A stretch of 64,000 nt of DNA, taken from the NCBI RefSeq assembly GCF_000712035.1, contig NZ_JONV01000009.1, positions 124,001 to 188,000 on the forward strand, in the 5' to 3' direction. This document shows positions 26,208-34,621 of this stretch, piece after piece. The translations under genes and the position numbers were made by a program. The notes under the pieces were generated by a model, which was given only the letters and a program-made list of their open reading frames with translations, searched no databases and was not told where the DNA came from. Within the stretch, counting starts at the first letter, position 1. Each line of letters begins with the position of its first letter. Origin of the DNA: Salinicoccus luteus DSM 17002. Lineage in GTDB: Bacteria; Bacillota; Bacilli; Staphylococcales; Salinicoccaceae.

Positions 26208-26996
26208 ATGAGTTACAGACTTGGATTCATCGGTGCTGGGAAGATGGTCAACCACATCGTTAAAGGTCTTCTGAAGAATCCGGATATGCAGGACGCCATC
26301 ATTGTCACAGGCAGGAACCAGCAGAAGCTTGAGAAATTCAATGAAGGAAAAGGAATAAAAGTAAGTACCGATTATAGTCTGCTGTCCGAATGCGATATTA
26401 TCGTCAATGGTGTAAGTTCGGATCAGACACTTCATGTTTTTAACGAAGTGAGAGCTTACACAAGAGAAGATGCAATCCATATCTCCATCGCGGCAGGTGT
26501 ATCAATTGATGAAATGGAGACGATCCTCTCACAGCATAAGATTGTAAGGAATATGCCTAATATCGCCGTATCTGTCCAGGAGGGCGTGATGGTAATGGCA
26601 GCCAACGCCCATATTTCGGATGAAGACAAGGGAACCCTTAACGAAATATTTAACCGGATTGCTGCGGTGGCATGGGTAGAGGAACCTTTGATGAAATATG
26701 CACCTTCGTTAACGGGGTCTTCTCCTACCTATACGTTCCTGATGATAGAGGCAATGGCGGACAAGGCGGTGAGCGCAGGCTTTCCACGTCAACAGGCCTA
26801 TATGCTGGCAGCCCAGGCTGTGGTGGGGGCAGGAAAACTTGTGTTGGAAACAGAATCCCATCCAGCAGTTCTGAAGGATCAGATTACTACATCAGGAGGA
26901 TCCACCATACAGGGTGTGATGGAACTTGAGAATAACGGCTTCAGAAAAAGTGTTATTCAGGCAATGGAAGCGATAAATAATGCAAATAAAAAATAG
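26208..26996 (+). CDS. proC: Pyrroline-5-carboxylate reductase
   Basis: Last step of proline synthesis: NAD(P)H reduction of pyrroline-5-carboxylate. The 262-residue enzyme opens with the Rossmann motif G-F-I-G-A-G-K-M (6-13). The C-terminal helical domain has L-T-G-S-S-P-T-Y and the family signature around P-A-V-L-K-D-Q-I-T-T-S-G-G-S-T (near 223-237). AAGGGGATG precedes the ATG. It is monocistronic with a terminator. Proline is also a compatible solute, which would suit a halotolerant host. Confidence 0.93.
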   Translation: MSYRLGFIGAGKMVNHIVKGLLKNPDMQDAIIVTGRNQQKLEKFNEGKGIKVSTDYSLLSECDIIVNGVSSDQTLHVFNEVRAYTREDAIHISIAAGVSIDEMETILSQHKIVRNMPNIAVSVQEGVMVMAANAHISDEDKGTLNEIFNRIAAVAWVEEPLMKYAPSLTGSSPTYTFLMIEAMADKAVSAGFPRQQAYMLAAQAVVGAGKLVLETESHPAVLKDQITTSGGSTIQGVMELENNGFRKSVIQAMEAINNANKK

Positions 26997-27023
26997 CAGA
27001 ACTTCGGTTCTGCTATTTTTTTG
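26991..27023 (+). terminator. Terminator of proC
   Basis: ATAGCAGAAC, a TTCG tetraloop, GTTCTGCTAT and a seven-base T-run: a textbook intrinsic terminator. Confidence 0.93.
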
Positions 27024-27129
27024 TTTATATAGATAATCCATTGTGCTGTTTACTTTTTTAAATCATATCTATATAATAGGATATAAAATATTAAACAATT
27101 GTGATTTTTTATGAAAAGAGTGGATGCAT

Positions 27130-28038
27130 ATGAATATCGACAATATAGAAGCTTTTGTTTTCGTCAATCATTTTGGAAGTATAAATAAAGCATCCAAGGC
27201 ATTATTTCTTTCCCAGCCTTCTGTCACATCAAGAATCAAATCTCTCGAACGGGAATTGGATGCAGAACTGTTCAGACGTGTTGGAAGACAACTGATCATT
27301 ACAGACAAGGGAATAGAGTTTCTGCCATTTGCGGAAAATATCATACGTACCATGAAAAAAGGCAAGGCACATCTTCAGAATATGGAAGAGAAGAACGAGA
27401 TAACCATCGCATGTTCCGGCCTTGTCTCTTTCTATCTGGTTCCAAGACTGATGCCGGTGTTCAAAGAACGTTTTCCGGACCGGACGTTTAGAATAATGAC
27501 AGAGAAGAGTGAAACAGTTGCACAGATGGTGTCGGATGGGGATGCTGATTACGGCTTTGCCAGCAATGTTTCCCAGACGAAATTGAATGCAGAAAGGATG
27601 ATTGAAAGCCCCATACGCCTCATTGTTCCTTCAGACCATTCTTTTGCAGATGGAGGGACGATTGATATTGAGCAGCTGGTTGAAACACCCATCGTGTTTT
27701 TTGAATGCGGCTCCCTCGACTGGACAATGGTCCATAATCTGTTTCTGAGTCTCAGGGAACAGCCGGATATACAGTATGAAGTGGATAGTATGGAATCTGC
27801 TAAAGGAATCATTCTGAACAGGGCAGCCATCGGCTTTCTTCCGGAACTCAGTGTACATAGGGAACTGGAAGAAGGGTCGCTTGTAGCAATCGACGTTCCG
27901 ACTCTGGCGAATGTTTCATTAAAGACCGATCTGATTCATCATAACGATATGGACATTGACGGCTTTGATGAAATGACCGCCATCATCCGGAAGGTGGCAT
28001 CCGAAAGGCCTGGAGTGCACCCTCTTTCATTTATATAG
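27130..28038 (+). CDS. LysR-family regulator (YtlI/CysL-like) of the organosulfur operon
   Basis: A 302-residue activator with an N-terminal winged helix (N-I-D-N-I-E-A-F-V-F-V-N-H-F-G-S; S-Q-P-S-V-T-S-R-I recognition helix) and an effector domain. ATG 27130 fits the GAGTGG site better than ATG 27124. It is co-oriented with, and about 120 bases before, an ABC-monooxygenase operon that resembles the Bacillus ytm genes controlled by YtlI, so the same role is inferred. The gap to the operon holds two CTATAAG repeats 22 bases apart, a plausible binding site. Confidence 0.88.
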   Translation: MNIDNIEAFVFVNHFGSINKASKALFLSQPSVTSRIKSLERELDAELFRRVGRQLIITDKGIEFLPFAENIIRTMKKGKAHLQNMEEKNEITIACSGLVSFYLVPRLMPVFKERFPDRTFRIMTEKSETVAQMVSDGDADYGFASNVSQTKLNAERMIESPIRLIVPSDHSFADGGTIDIEQLVETPIVFFECGSLDWTMVHNLFLSLREQPDIQYEVDSMESAKGIILNRAAIGFLPELSVHRELEEGSLVAIDVPTLANVSLKTDLIHHNDMDIDGFDEMTAIIRKVASERPGVHPLSFI

Positions 28039-28045
28039 AAACCAT

Positions 28046-28074
28046 CTATAAGAAGAGGAATGAATCCCTATAAG
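28046..28074 (+). promoter_or_regulatory. Paired CTATAAG repeats upstream of ytm-like operon
   Basis: CTATAAG occurs at 28046-28052 and 28068-28074, two helical turns apart, just after the LysR gene and before the ABC genes. The spacing fits a LysR-type activator tetramer. Confidence 0.45.
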
Positions 28075-28158
28075 CATCATCTTGAAGTGCCCGGAACAGG
28101 GTGCTATACTTAAAAACATTAATCATATTAAATAAGTATGGATTGGAGGGGTTCGTAT

Positions 28159-28941
28159 ATGATCAGAGTTTCTGGATTGAAGAAGTCATTCAATAACAAC
28201 GAAGTATTGAAAGATATAAGTTTTCAAGTAAACGAAGGGGAAACCGTGGCCATCATCGGTCCTTCAGGATCAGGTAAATCAACATTGCTCAGGTGCCTAA
28301 ATTACCTTGAGAGGCCGGATGCCGGAAGTATTGAAGTGGGAGAAGTCTCCATTGATGCAGAAAAGCCGAAAAAGGTCTTGGTGAACCAGTTGAGGATGCA
28401 GACCTCCATGGTTTTTCAACATTATAATCTGTTCAAAAACAAAACAGTGTTGGAAAATATCACGTATCCACTGACGGCCACGAAAAAGTATCGCAGAAGA
28501 GAAGCGGATGCTGTTGGACAAAATCTTCTGGAACAAGTGGGGATTCTTGATAAGCAGGAAGCATATCCGATATCCCTATCAGGCGGACAGCAGCAACGGG
28601 TTGGTATTGCCCGGGCATTGGCTGTAGATCCACATGCCATCCTTTTCGATGAACCAACTTCCTCCCTAGACCCGGAATGGGTCGGAGAGGTACTCAATGT
28701 CATCTCCGATATTGCTCAAAAGGATAAGACGATGTTGATTGTTACACATGAAATGAATTTTGCAAGAGATATCGCAGATCGAGTCATTTTCATGGCAGAC
28801 GGCTATATTGTCGAAGAAGGCAAACCGGAAGATATATTCGATAACCCGCAGCATGAACGGACGAGAAGATTCCTCAGCAAATATGGCAGACAGGTTTCTA
28901 CAGAGAATAATAAAGAAGAGCCCGCACTGGTAATGGCTTAG
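28159..28941 (+). CDS. Amino acid (cystine-type) ABC transporter ATP-binding protein
   Basis: A 260-residue ATPase of the polar amino acid uptake group, like Bacillus TcyC/TcyN. Walker A G-P-S-G-S-G-K-S-T is at about 33-41, signature L-S-G-G-Q-Q-Q-R near 137-144, Walker B I-L-F-D-E-P-T-S near 158-165. The start at ATG 28159 follows GGAGGGG; the ATG at 28138 lies upstream of it. It is followed by a permease but no binding protein gene. Likely imports cystine or a cysteine conjugate, by analogy. Confidence 0.9.
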   Translation: MIRVSGLKKSFNNNEVLKDISFQVNEGETVAIIGPSGSGKSTLLRCLNYLERPDAGSIEVGEVSIDAEKPKKVLVNQLRMQTSMVFQHYNLFKNKTVLENITYPLTATKKYRRREADAVGQNLLEQVGILDKQEAYPISLSGGQQQRVGIARALAVDPHAILFDEPTSSLDPEWVGEVLNVISDIAQKDKTMLIVTHEMNFARDIADRVIFMADGYIVEEGKPEDIFDNPQHERTRRFLSKYGRQVSTENNKEEPALVMA

Positions 28942-28964
28942 ATGGATGGAAGGGAGGAACTATA

Positions 28965-29636
28965 ATGAATTTTGATTTAGCCTATATGCTTGAAATCATT
29001 CCGGAACTGCTGGTATATATACCAATCACACTATACTTGGCAATTGTATCGATGATCATTGCAGTGGCCATAGGTGTGGTGCTTTCGCTGCTTCTCGTCA
29101 ACAAAACTCCTGTGTTACTTCAACTCTCCAAACTTTACATATCTTTCTTCCGGGGGACACCTGTGCTCGTGCAGCTGTTGATGATTTACTTCGGCCTGCC
29201 CCAGCTGTTCCCCTGGCTGAATTCGTTATCTGCTGTAAATGCAGCCATCATTGCCTTCAGCCTGAATACTTCAGCATATCTGGCGGAAATATTCAGGGCA
29301 GCATTGATATCTGTGGACAAGGGACAGACGGAAGCGGCGATATCAACTGGCCTTACGTATCGTCAGGCAGTATGGGGCATTGTTCTGCCGCAGGCAGTAA
29401 GAAATGCAGTGCCAGCTACAGGAAACATGTTTATCGGTTTGATAAAGAACTCCTCTTTGGCCTTCACAATCGGTGTAACCGAGTTGCTCGCACAAGGGAA
29501 ACTGCTTGCTACAGCAACACTACAATTTTTTGAAGCCTATCTGGCAGTCGGCATCATCTATTGGGGTATGACGATCGTATACAGTTGGGTGCAGCGATGG
29601 TATGAGGCGAGGATCAACAGACCTTATGAAGTCTGA
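28965..29636 (+). CDS. Amino acid ABC transporter permease (TcyB/TcyL-like)
   Basis: A 223-residue, five-helix permease of the HisMQ type. F-F-R-G-T-P-V-L-V-Q-L near 62-72 and the coupling helix E-A-A-I-S-T-G-L-T-Y-R-Q-A near 125-137 are characteristic. It sits 23 bases after the ATPase gene with an AGGGAGG site. Only one permease gene is present, so it would form a homodimer. A solute-binding protein must come from elsewhere. Confidence 0.9.
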   Translation: MNFDLAYMLEIIPELLVYIPITLYLAIVSMIIAVAIGVVLSLLLVNKTPVLLQLSKLYISFFRGTPVLVQLLMIYFGLPQLFPWLNSLSAVNAAIIAFSLNTSAYLAEIFRAALISVDKGQTEAAISTGLTYRQAVWGIVLPQAVRNAVPATGNMFIGLIKNSSLAFTIGVTELLAQGKLLATATLQFFEAYLAVGIIYWGMTIVYSWVQRWYEARINRPYEV

Positions 29637-29687
29637 ACATGCATTACAGGCATCCTCAACCCTATATGTCATGAAGGGTCAATTTAT

Positions 29688-29711
29688 AAAATGATGTTAT
29701 AACGTCATTTT
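29688..29711. repeat. 24-bp near-perfect palindrome before the YtnJ-like gene
   Basis: AAAATGA and TCATTTT arms enclose the perfect 8-mer GTTATAAC with one unpaired base on each side. It lies in the 163-base gap between the permease and the monooxygenase and could be an operator or a weak terminator/attenuator. Confidence 0.4.
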
Positions 29712-29799
29712 AAATGCTTGAAGGGGTTCCTGACTCATATGGACGATTTTCTGTAATAGTCTGCAGACAGGGATACAAAAATATGAAAGTGGTGATTGC

Positions 29800-31146
29800 A
29801 TGACAAAGAAAAAAATAAAATTGGGTGTGCTCGTACAGGGGCCGGGATCACATCCCGCCTCCTGGAGGTCAGAGGATGCTGTAATAGATGGCAGTATCAA
29901 TTTCAATCATTATTTGAATGTGACACAAAAAGCGGAAAATGCAGGGTTTGCTTTCATGTTCATCGCAGATGGTCTGCATATCAACAAACAGTCCATACCT
30001 CATTTCCTCAATCGCTTTGAACCATTGACTCTGCTCTCGGCATTGGCACCTGTGACTTCGAAGATAGGACTCGCCGGTACGGTATCCACCACATACAGTG
30101 AGCCGTACAATGTGGCGCGACAATTTGCGAGTATTGACAATATAAGTAACGGCAGGGCCGGTTGGAACGTCGTTACATCGCCATTGGAAGGTAGTGCGGA
30201 CAACTTCAACAAAGGAAATCATCCAGAGCATTCCCTTAGATATCGAATGGCCAGCGAGTATGTGGAAGTGGTACAGGGGCTTTGGGATTCCTATGAAGAT
30301 GATGCTTTTGTCAGAAATCGGGAAACGGGTGAGTTTCTGGATGAAAAGAAACTTCATACGCTAGGCTACGAAGGAGAATTCTTTAAAGTGAAGGGGCCGT
30401 TGAATATCCAGCGGTCGCCCCAGGGACAGCCTGTCATCTTCCAGGCCGGAGCATCCAAGACGGGCCAAGATTTTGCAGCGAAGTATGGAGAAGCAATTTT
30501 CACCCACGCCAATAGTATTGAAAAAAATCAAGAATACTACAGCACGTTAAAAAATAAGGCGATAGAAGCAGGAAGGAAAGCAGAAGATATTCTCATCTTC
30601 CCATCACTTTCTCCAATCATTGCTCCGACAGAACAGGAAGCTGAACAAAGGTATGAAAAGATTAAGAATCTGATATCCATCGATAAGGCGCTGGAAGTGC
30701 TCGGAAGGTTCTTTGATCATTATGATTTTTCTGTCCACCCTCTCGATGGACCTTTCCCCGATATTGGAGAGATAGGAAAGAACAGTTTCAGGTCAACGAC
30801 TGATAATATTAAAGAGAAGGCAAAAAAAGAAGCATTGACGCTTCGGGAAGTTGCTTTGCAGGTCGCTTCTCCAAAGGATCCATTCTATGGAAGCTATGAA
30901 GATGTCGCTTCCCGTATGATTGAATGGATAGAAGAAGGAGCCGCCGACGGTTTTATGCTGAACCCTCAAATATTTGATGGGCAGTTCGACGAATTCATTG
31001 AAAATGTGCTTCCCATACTGGAGGATAGAGGATATTATGAACGGCAATATATCGGCGATACACTGAGAGAAAATCTGGGACTCGGATTCAAGGAGAACCG
31101 TTACACAAGCGAGGTCCAAAAAAGGGATAAGGAGGAAGTAAAATGA
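29800..31146 (+). CDS. FMN-dependent monooxygenase, YtnJ/NtaA/SnaA family
   Basis: A 448-residue two-component flavin monooxygenase of the nitrilotriacetate/dibenzothiophene-sulfone group. Features are the N-terminal S-W-R (near 22-24), A-G-W-N-V-V-T-S near 137-144 and R-Y-R-M-A-S-E-Y near 164-171. It needs reduced FMN, which the flavin reductase three genes on would supply. In Bacillus, YtnJ acts in breakdown of S-(2-succino)cysteine-type compounds; a similar C-S bond cleavage is inferred. It overlaps the glutaredoxin-like gene by four bases. Confidence 0.88.
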   Translation: MTKKKIKLGVLVQGPGSHPASWRSEDAVIDGSINFNHYLNVTQKAENAGFAFMFIADGLHINKQSIPHFLNRFEPLTLLSALAPVTSKIGLAGTVSTTYSEPYNVARQFASIDNISNGRAGWNVVTSPLEGSADNFNKGNHPEHSLRYRMASEYVEVVQGLWDSYEDDAFVRNRETGEFLDEKKLHTLGYEGEFFKVKGPLNIQRSPQGQPVIFQAGASKTGQDFAAKYGEAIFTHANSIEKNQEYYSTLKNKAIEAGRKAEDILIFPSLSPIIAPTEQEAEQRYEKIKNLISIDKALEVLGRFFDHYDFSVHPLDGPFPDIGEIGKNSFRSTTDNIKEKAKKEALTLREVALQVASPKDPFYGSYEDVASRMIEWIEEGAADGFMLNPQIFDGQFDEFIENVLPILEDRGYYERQYIGDTLRENLGLGFKENRYTSEVQKRDKEEVK

Positions 31147-31412
31147 ATAGAAAAGTGAATGTGCTGGTCTGGTCCAAGCAGGGCTGCTCCTACTGTGAAG
31201 AAGTGAAGCAGTATTTGGAAGAAAATCGTTTCGATTATCAGGCTATAGACGTAACAGAAAATGACCATCTAAGGGACATTCTTGATGTAAAATATGGAAT
31301 ACGCCATGTGCCTGTGGTGGAAGTGGGTTTCGGCAACCGGTATGATGCCGTTACAGAAGTGGGTATAGGCCCTTTGGAAGATACACTCAAACATTACAGA
31401 CTGTCGGTCTAG
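31143..31412 (+). CDS. Glutaredoxin-like protein (YtnI-like)
   Basis: An 89-residue thioredoxin-fold protein with the redox motif C15-S-Y-C18 and a cis-proline in H-V-P-V-V-E near 59-64. The start overlaps the monooxygenase gene (ATGA junction), so the two are coupled. In the Bacillus ytm operon a similar redoxin, YtnI, is next to the monooxygenase. It could reduce a mixed disulfide formed during substrate processing; the partner is not known. Confidence 0.85.
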   Translation: MNRKVNVLVWSKQGCSYCEEVKQYLEENRFDYQAIDVTENDHLRDILDVKYGIRHVPVVEVGFGNRYDAVTEVGIGPLEDTLKHYRLSV

Positions 31413-31425
31413 AAAGGATGATTAT

Positions 31426-31965
31426 ATGTATGATGTTGTGGTTGTCTCAGGCAGTCCCTCCCAGTTCTCAAGGTCTGAAAGTGTCCTGAAATATATCGGT
31501 GTTATACTGGCGGAACGTGGCTTGTCCGTCCGCCATGTATCGGTGCGGGAAGTACCGGCCAAAGATTTGATGTTCGGTAACTTCAATAGTCCAGCAGTCA
31601 CTGATATTGCTGAAGACATTCATAATGCAAGAGGTGTCATTGTAGGTTCCCCAGTATACAAAGCTGCTTATTCGGGTGTGCTGAAAAGTCTTTTTGATAT
31701 ACTCCCGCAGGATGTATTGAGAGATACTCCTGTGCTGCCTATAATGTCAGGAGGGAGTATCTCCCACTTGCTTGCAATGGAATATACATTAAAACCCCTG
31801 CTTTCTACCCTGAAGGGTGTCCCGCTTAAAGGTGTCTATTATCTGGATAATCAGATTGACAAGGAAAGCGCCGAACCCATTCTGGATAGTGCACTCATAT
31901 CAAGGACCGAAAAACAGATAGACTACCTGATTGACAAGATGGAATTTGAACAAAGCTACACATAA
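31426..31965 (+). CDS. NAD(P)H-dependent FMN reductase (SsuE/MsuE-like)
   Basis: A 179-residue flavodoxin-fold reductase. The phosphate-binding start V-V-V-S-G-S-P-S-Q-F-S-R-S (residues 4-16) and G-S-P-V-Y-K-A-A-Y-S-G near 72-82 are typical of SsuE/MsuE proteins, which deliver FMNH2 to sulfonate and thioether monooxygenases. It is 13 bases after the glutaredoxin gene and closes the operon before a terminator, which pairs it with the YtnJ-like enzyme. Confidence 0.9.
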   Translation: MYDVVVVSGSPSQFSRSESVLKYIGVILAERGLSVRHVSVREVPAKDLMFGNFNSPAVTDIAEDIHNARGVIVGSPVYKAAYSGVLKSLFDILPQDVLRDTPVLPIMSGGSISHLLAMEYTLKPLLSTLKGVPLKGVYYLDNQIDKESAEPILDSALISRTEKQIDYLIDKMEFEQSYT

Positions 31966-31996
31966 AAAGCACGCTCGGTCGAGCGTGCTTTTTATA
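31965..31996 (+). terminator. Terminator of the ytm-like operon
   Basis: AAAAGCACGCTC, GGTC loop, GAGCGTGCTTTTT. T-runs on both strands, but the next gene on the minus strand ends 90 bases away. Confidence 0.9.
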
Positions 31997-32087
31997 CTGT
32001 CTACATAATTCCGAATAGAGTTATTCGATACTCACTTCCAATTTCTCATTATTGAAGATTGAAGTTTCAGCTATAAGTTCTGAATCG

Positions 32088-33182
32088 TCATGCTTCTCTT
32101 TTTGCTTTGGTAAGTGCCTGTGTCAAATCTGACCGGATGTCTTCGATATTTTCTATACCTACGGAAAGCCTGATCAATTGTTCATCAATGCCCCGACTTA
32201 AACGTTCTTCATCCGGCATATCTGCATGGGTTTGCGTAAAGGGGAAGGTGATGAAGGTTTCTGTCCCTCCCAAACTTTCTGCGAAGGTACAGACCTTTAT
32301 ATTTTCAAGCAGGGTGCCCACATCATATTCCTTATTCAACCTTAGACTCAGCATGCCGGTGCGTCCGGAATAAAGAACTTCATCGATTGCATGATGTCCA
32401 GCAAAAAATTCAGAGAGGTTCCGTGCGTTTTCTGTGGCACGATCCATTCTAAGATGCAAAGTTTTCAATCCTCTCAGCAGCAGGTAGCTATCAAATGGTG
32501 AAAGTGTTGCCCCAATCATATTGTGATGCATGGCAAGGACAGCTCCAAGAGCTTCCTCCTTTACTGTAACTACTCCAGCCAGAACATCATTATGCCCGCC
32601 AATATATTTTGTGGCCGAATGCAGTACGACATCCGCTCCATCTGATAAAGGGGTATAATAATATGGCGTGAGGAAAGTGTTGTCTATAATAGTCATTATT
32701 CCAAGTTCATGAGCCAGCTCGTAGATTGGTTCGAGTGACACTTCAATCATTGAAGGATTTGTAATCGGTTCAATGAAGAATGCCTTTGTCGAATTATTGA
32801 CATGATTTTTAACATCCTCCATGTCATCGAAATCGACATATTTGAATTTTATATTGTACTGCGTTTCGTAGAAATCGAATATTCGGAAGGTCCCTCCATA
32901 AAGATCGAAGCTTACAAGTACCTCATCTCCCGGTTTGAACAGGTTACAGACGAGTTGGATGGCCGACATGCCGCTGGAAGTTGCAAAAGCGGAGGTTCCT
33001 CCTTCCAATTGGGCAAACGCTTCTTCAAAATGTGAGCGTGTTGGATTCGCCGTTCTTGTATAATCGTAACCGGTCGACATGCCCAATCTATCATGCTTAT
33101 AGGCAGTAGCTGTATAGATTGGACTTGTTGTAGCTCCAGTGATATCTGTATTCATTCCTATCTGTGCAAGTTTGGTCTCCAT
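32088..33182 (-). CDS. Cystathionine gamma-synthase / O-acetylhomoserine-type PLP enzyme (MetI-like)
   Basis: A 364-residue Cys/Met-metabolism PLP enzyme, shaped like Bacillus MetI. S-S-G-M-S-A (69-74), D-N-T-F-L-T-P-Y (167-174) and the PLP lysine K192 in H-S-A-T-K-Y-I-G-G-H are present. The start is ATG 33180-33182 with AGGAGG upstream; longer readings run into the T-box leader. It likely joins cysteine and O-acetylhomoserine to cystathionine. Control by a T-box with a probable Met specifier supports methionine synthesis. It stands alone, without metC beside it. Confidence 0.88.
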   Translation of the reverse strand: METKLAQIGMNTDITGATTSPIYTATAYKHDRLGMSTGYDYTRTANPTRSHFEEAFAQLEGGTSAFATSSGMSAIQLVCNLFKPGDEVLVSFDLYGGTFRIFDFYETQYNIKFKYVDFDDMEDVKNHVNNSTKAFFIEPITNPSMIEVSLEPIYELAHELGIMTIIDNTFLTPYYYTPLSDGADVVLHSATKYIGGHNDVLAGVVTVKEEALGAVLAMHHNMIGATLSPFDSYLLLRGLKTLHLRMDRATENARNLSEFFAGHHAIDEVLYSGRTGMLSLRLNKEYDVGTLLENIKVCTFAESLGGTETFITFPFTQTHADMPDEERLSRGIDEQLIRLSVGIENIEDIRSDLTQALTKAKREA

Positions 33183-33194
33183 GGTATTCCTCCT

Positions 33195-33470
33195 AGTATT
33201 GAAATATAAAAAGCTTTCCCCCATCTGCAGAATTGATCTGTCAGAAGGACGAAAGCTCAAGCTTACGTGGTACCACCTTTTTTTATAGAAATATCGCTAT
33301 CTCTACCTCTTCCAGTTTTTGAAGACTGGGCTTCTGTAACGGGAAGCAGCCACTGACACTCCAAGACCATATTCAATCCTCTCCATTATCCCCTTCCACC
33401 CGCCGGGGACTCTCTATAAACGAGTCAGACCTACTCTTCTCTTCAACATGTCACCTTATAAAAATTCAGT
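33195..33470 (-). promoter_or_regulatory. T-box riboswitch, probable methionine specifier
   Basis: The minus-strand leader has the T-box core AAGGTGGTACCACG (33266-33279), preceded by a long Stem I region including GAGTAGG and a terminator (33206-33260) formed by AGCTTTC and GAAAGCT with TTTTTATATTT. The likely specifier is ATG at 33368-33370 in the context GAATATGGTC. Uncharged tRNA-Met would then switch on the downstream gene. The specifier choice is inferred from position and gene function. Confidence 0.88.
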
Positions 33471-33477
33471 TTAAACA

Positions 33478-33506
33478 AATATACAGATTTATATTAATAA
33501 AGTCAA
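33478..33506 (-). promoter_or_regulatory. Promoter of the T-box transcript
   Basis: On the minus strand TTGACT, a 17-base spacer and TATATT are placed just upstream of the T-box leader. Confidence 0.65.
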
Positions 33507-33769
33507 TCTTATTTATCTGATATTTACAAATACGTTGGGCGGCTGCTATCTCTTGTATATTAGATAATATTAACGTTATAATAGTATGGCAATATAATTA
33601 TAAGGGCTGTTTTTTCAGCTGATTAATATAATGCATCAAAAATTGATTAATAACACATTAATAACGCTTAATAAGTGCTACAAATTAGGTTTTTCGAGTT
33701 TTCGTTATGGCGTTCGCACCTTCGATATATTAACGATTCAATTTGATGTATCATTACTTTTATGGATGG
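33507..33769. other. AT-rich intergenic region with phased TTAATAA repeats
   Basis: No gene is supported here. TTAATAA occurs at 33647, 33658 and 33668 (11 and 10 bases apart), with TTAATAT at 33623. An ORF at 33631-33843 has no ribosome site. The repeats lie before the MerR-like gene and could bind its product or another regulator. Confidence 0.45.
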
Positions 33770-33797
33770 TAGACACTCGTGTAAATAATGTTATAAT
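33770..33797 (+). promoter_or_regulatory. Promoter of the MerR-like gene
   Basis: TAGACA, 16 bases, then a perfect TATAAT end 33 bases before the start codon. Confidence 0.55.
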
Positions 33798-33829
33798 TAC
33801 GGTAACTATTTTATGGGAGAAGGTATATT

Positions 33830-34591
33830 ATGAAAGAACTTAATCAAGCAGTATATTACACCACTGCTCAAGTGAAAGATAAGGTGGAGTTATCAGATCA
33901 GAATGTTCGAAAGTATGTCCGGCTGCTCGAGGACAGAAAGTATGAAGTAGCCAAAGATGAGCATAATAGAAGGTTGTTTTCACAAGGGGATGTAGAAGTC
34001 CTGAAAGCATTCATTAAGCTAGCGAAGCAGCCTGGCTATACTCTGGAAACGGCTGCAGATGAAATCATAGAACAAGTTCCAAGCATTGTCACCGAGAATT
34101 CCCAGCACATGCCTGCCAACGTTACCAATAGCGATATTAATCAGATGCTGGGTGTTGTCATGGATAAATTGGAAACGATGCAGCAGGAAAACAGGGAACT
34201 TAAGAATAATGTACATAGACTGGTGGAAAGGTTGGATGAGTATGGGAAGTATTCCCAGACGCTCTCACTTCAATACAGCGAAGAAGATAGAAATGAAGGA
34301 TGGAAGCAAGGTGACGATTCCGATAACCATGAAGTCTTTGAAGAAGTCCAGCCTCAGGAGGCTCCACAAGTTGATGAGGAGGAAACTGAGGATCCGGAAG
34401 GAAGAACGATTTATACGAGTGATATTGAAGAATCGGAGAATGGTAATGCCTCCAATGTAGATATGAGCAACTATGCTGCTTCGGAAGAAGATGGAGAAAA
34501 AGAAGGTGCAGGTACGGCACCTCAGTCAGATAAACAAGATGAAGAAAAGGGCGGCTACTTCAGCAAACTGTTCAGCATGTTCAAAAAATAG
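33830..34591 (+). CDS. MerR-like HTH, coiled-coil protein with C-terminal amphipathic tail
   Basis: I do not recognise a named gene. The 253-residue product has an N-terminal MerR-type helix-turn-helix (about 9-75: Y-Y-T-T-A-Q-V-K, N-V-R-K-Y-V-R-L-L-E, R-R-L-F-S-Q-G-D-V), a heptad-rich coiled coil (about 100-135), a long very acidic disordered part (about 150-235), and the last 11 residues Y-F-S-K-L-F-S-M-F-K-K, an amphipathic basic helix. That plan resembles chromosome-anchoring RacA or DUF3967 proteins, with a possible membrane-binding tail. The ATG follows GGGAGAAGG. It is followed by an SDR gene. Confidence 0.8.
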   Translation: MKELNQAVYYTTAQVKDKVELSDQNVRKYVRLLEDRKYEVAKDEHNRRLFSQGDVEVLKAFIKLAKQPGYTLETAADEIIEQVPSIVTENSQHMPANVTNSDINQMLGVVMDKLETMQQENRELKNNVHRLVERLDEYGKYSQTLSLQYSEEDRNEGWKQGDDSDNHEVFEEVQPQEAPQVDEEETEDPEGRTIYTSDIEESENGNASNVDMSNYAASEEDGEKEGAGTAPQSDKQDEEKGGYFSKLFSMFKK

Positions 34592-34621
34592 AATCCAACC
34601 GGATATGAGTGAGGTTGAATT

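Noticed and set aside
33631-33843. 70-residue ORF in the AT-rich region before the MerR-like gene
   Set aside because: No ribosome site, it overlaps the promoter and start of the real gene, and its content is that of AT-rich noncoding DNA.
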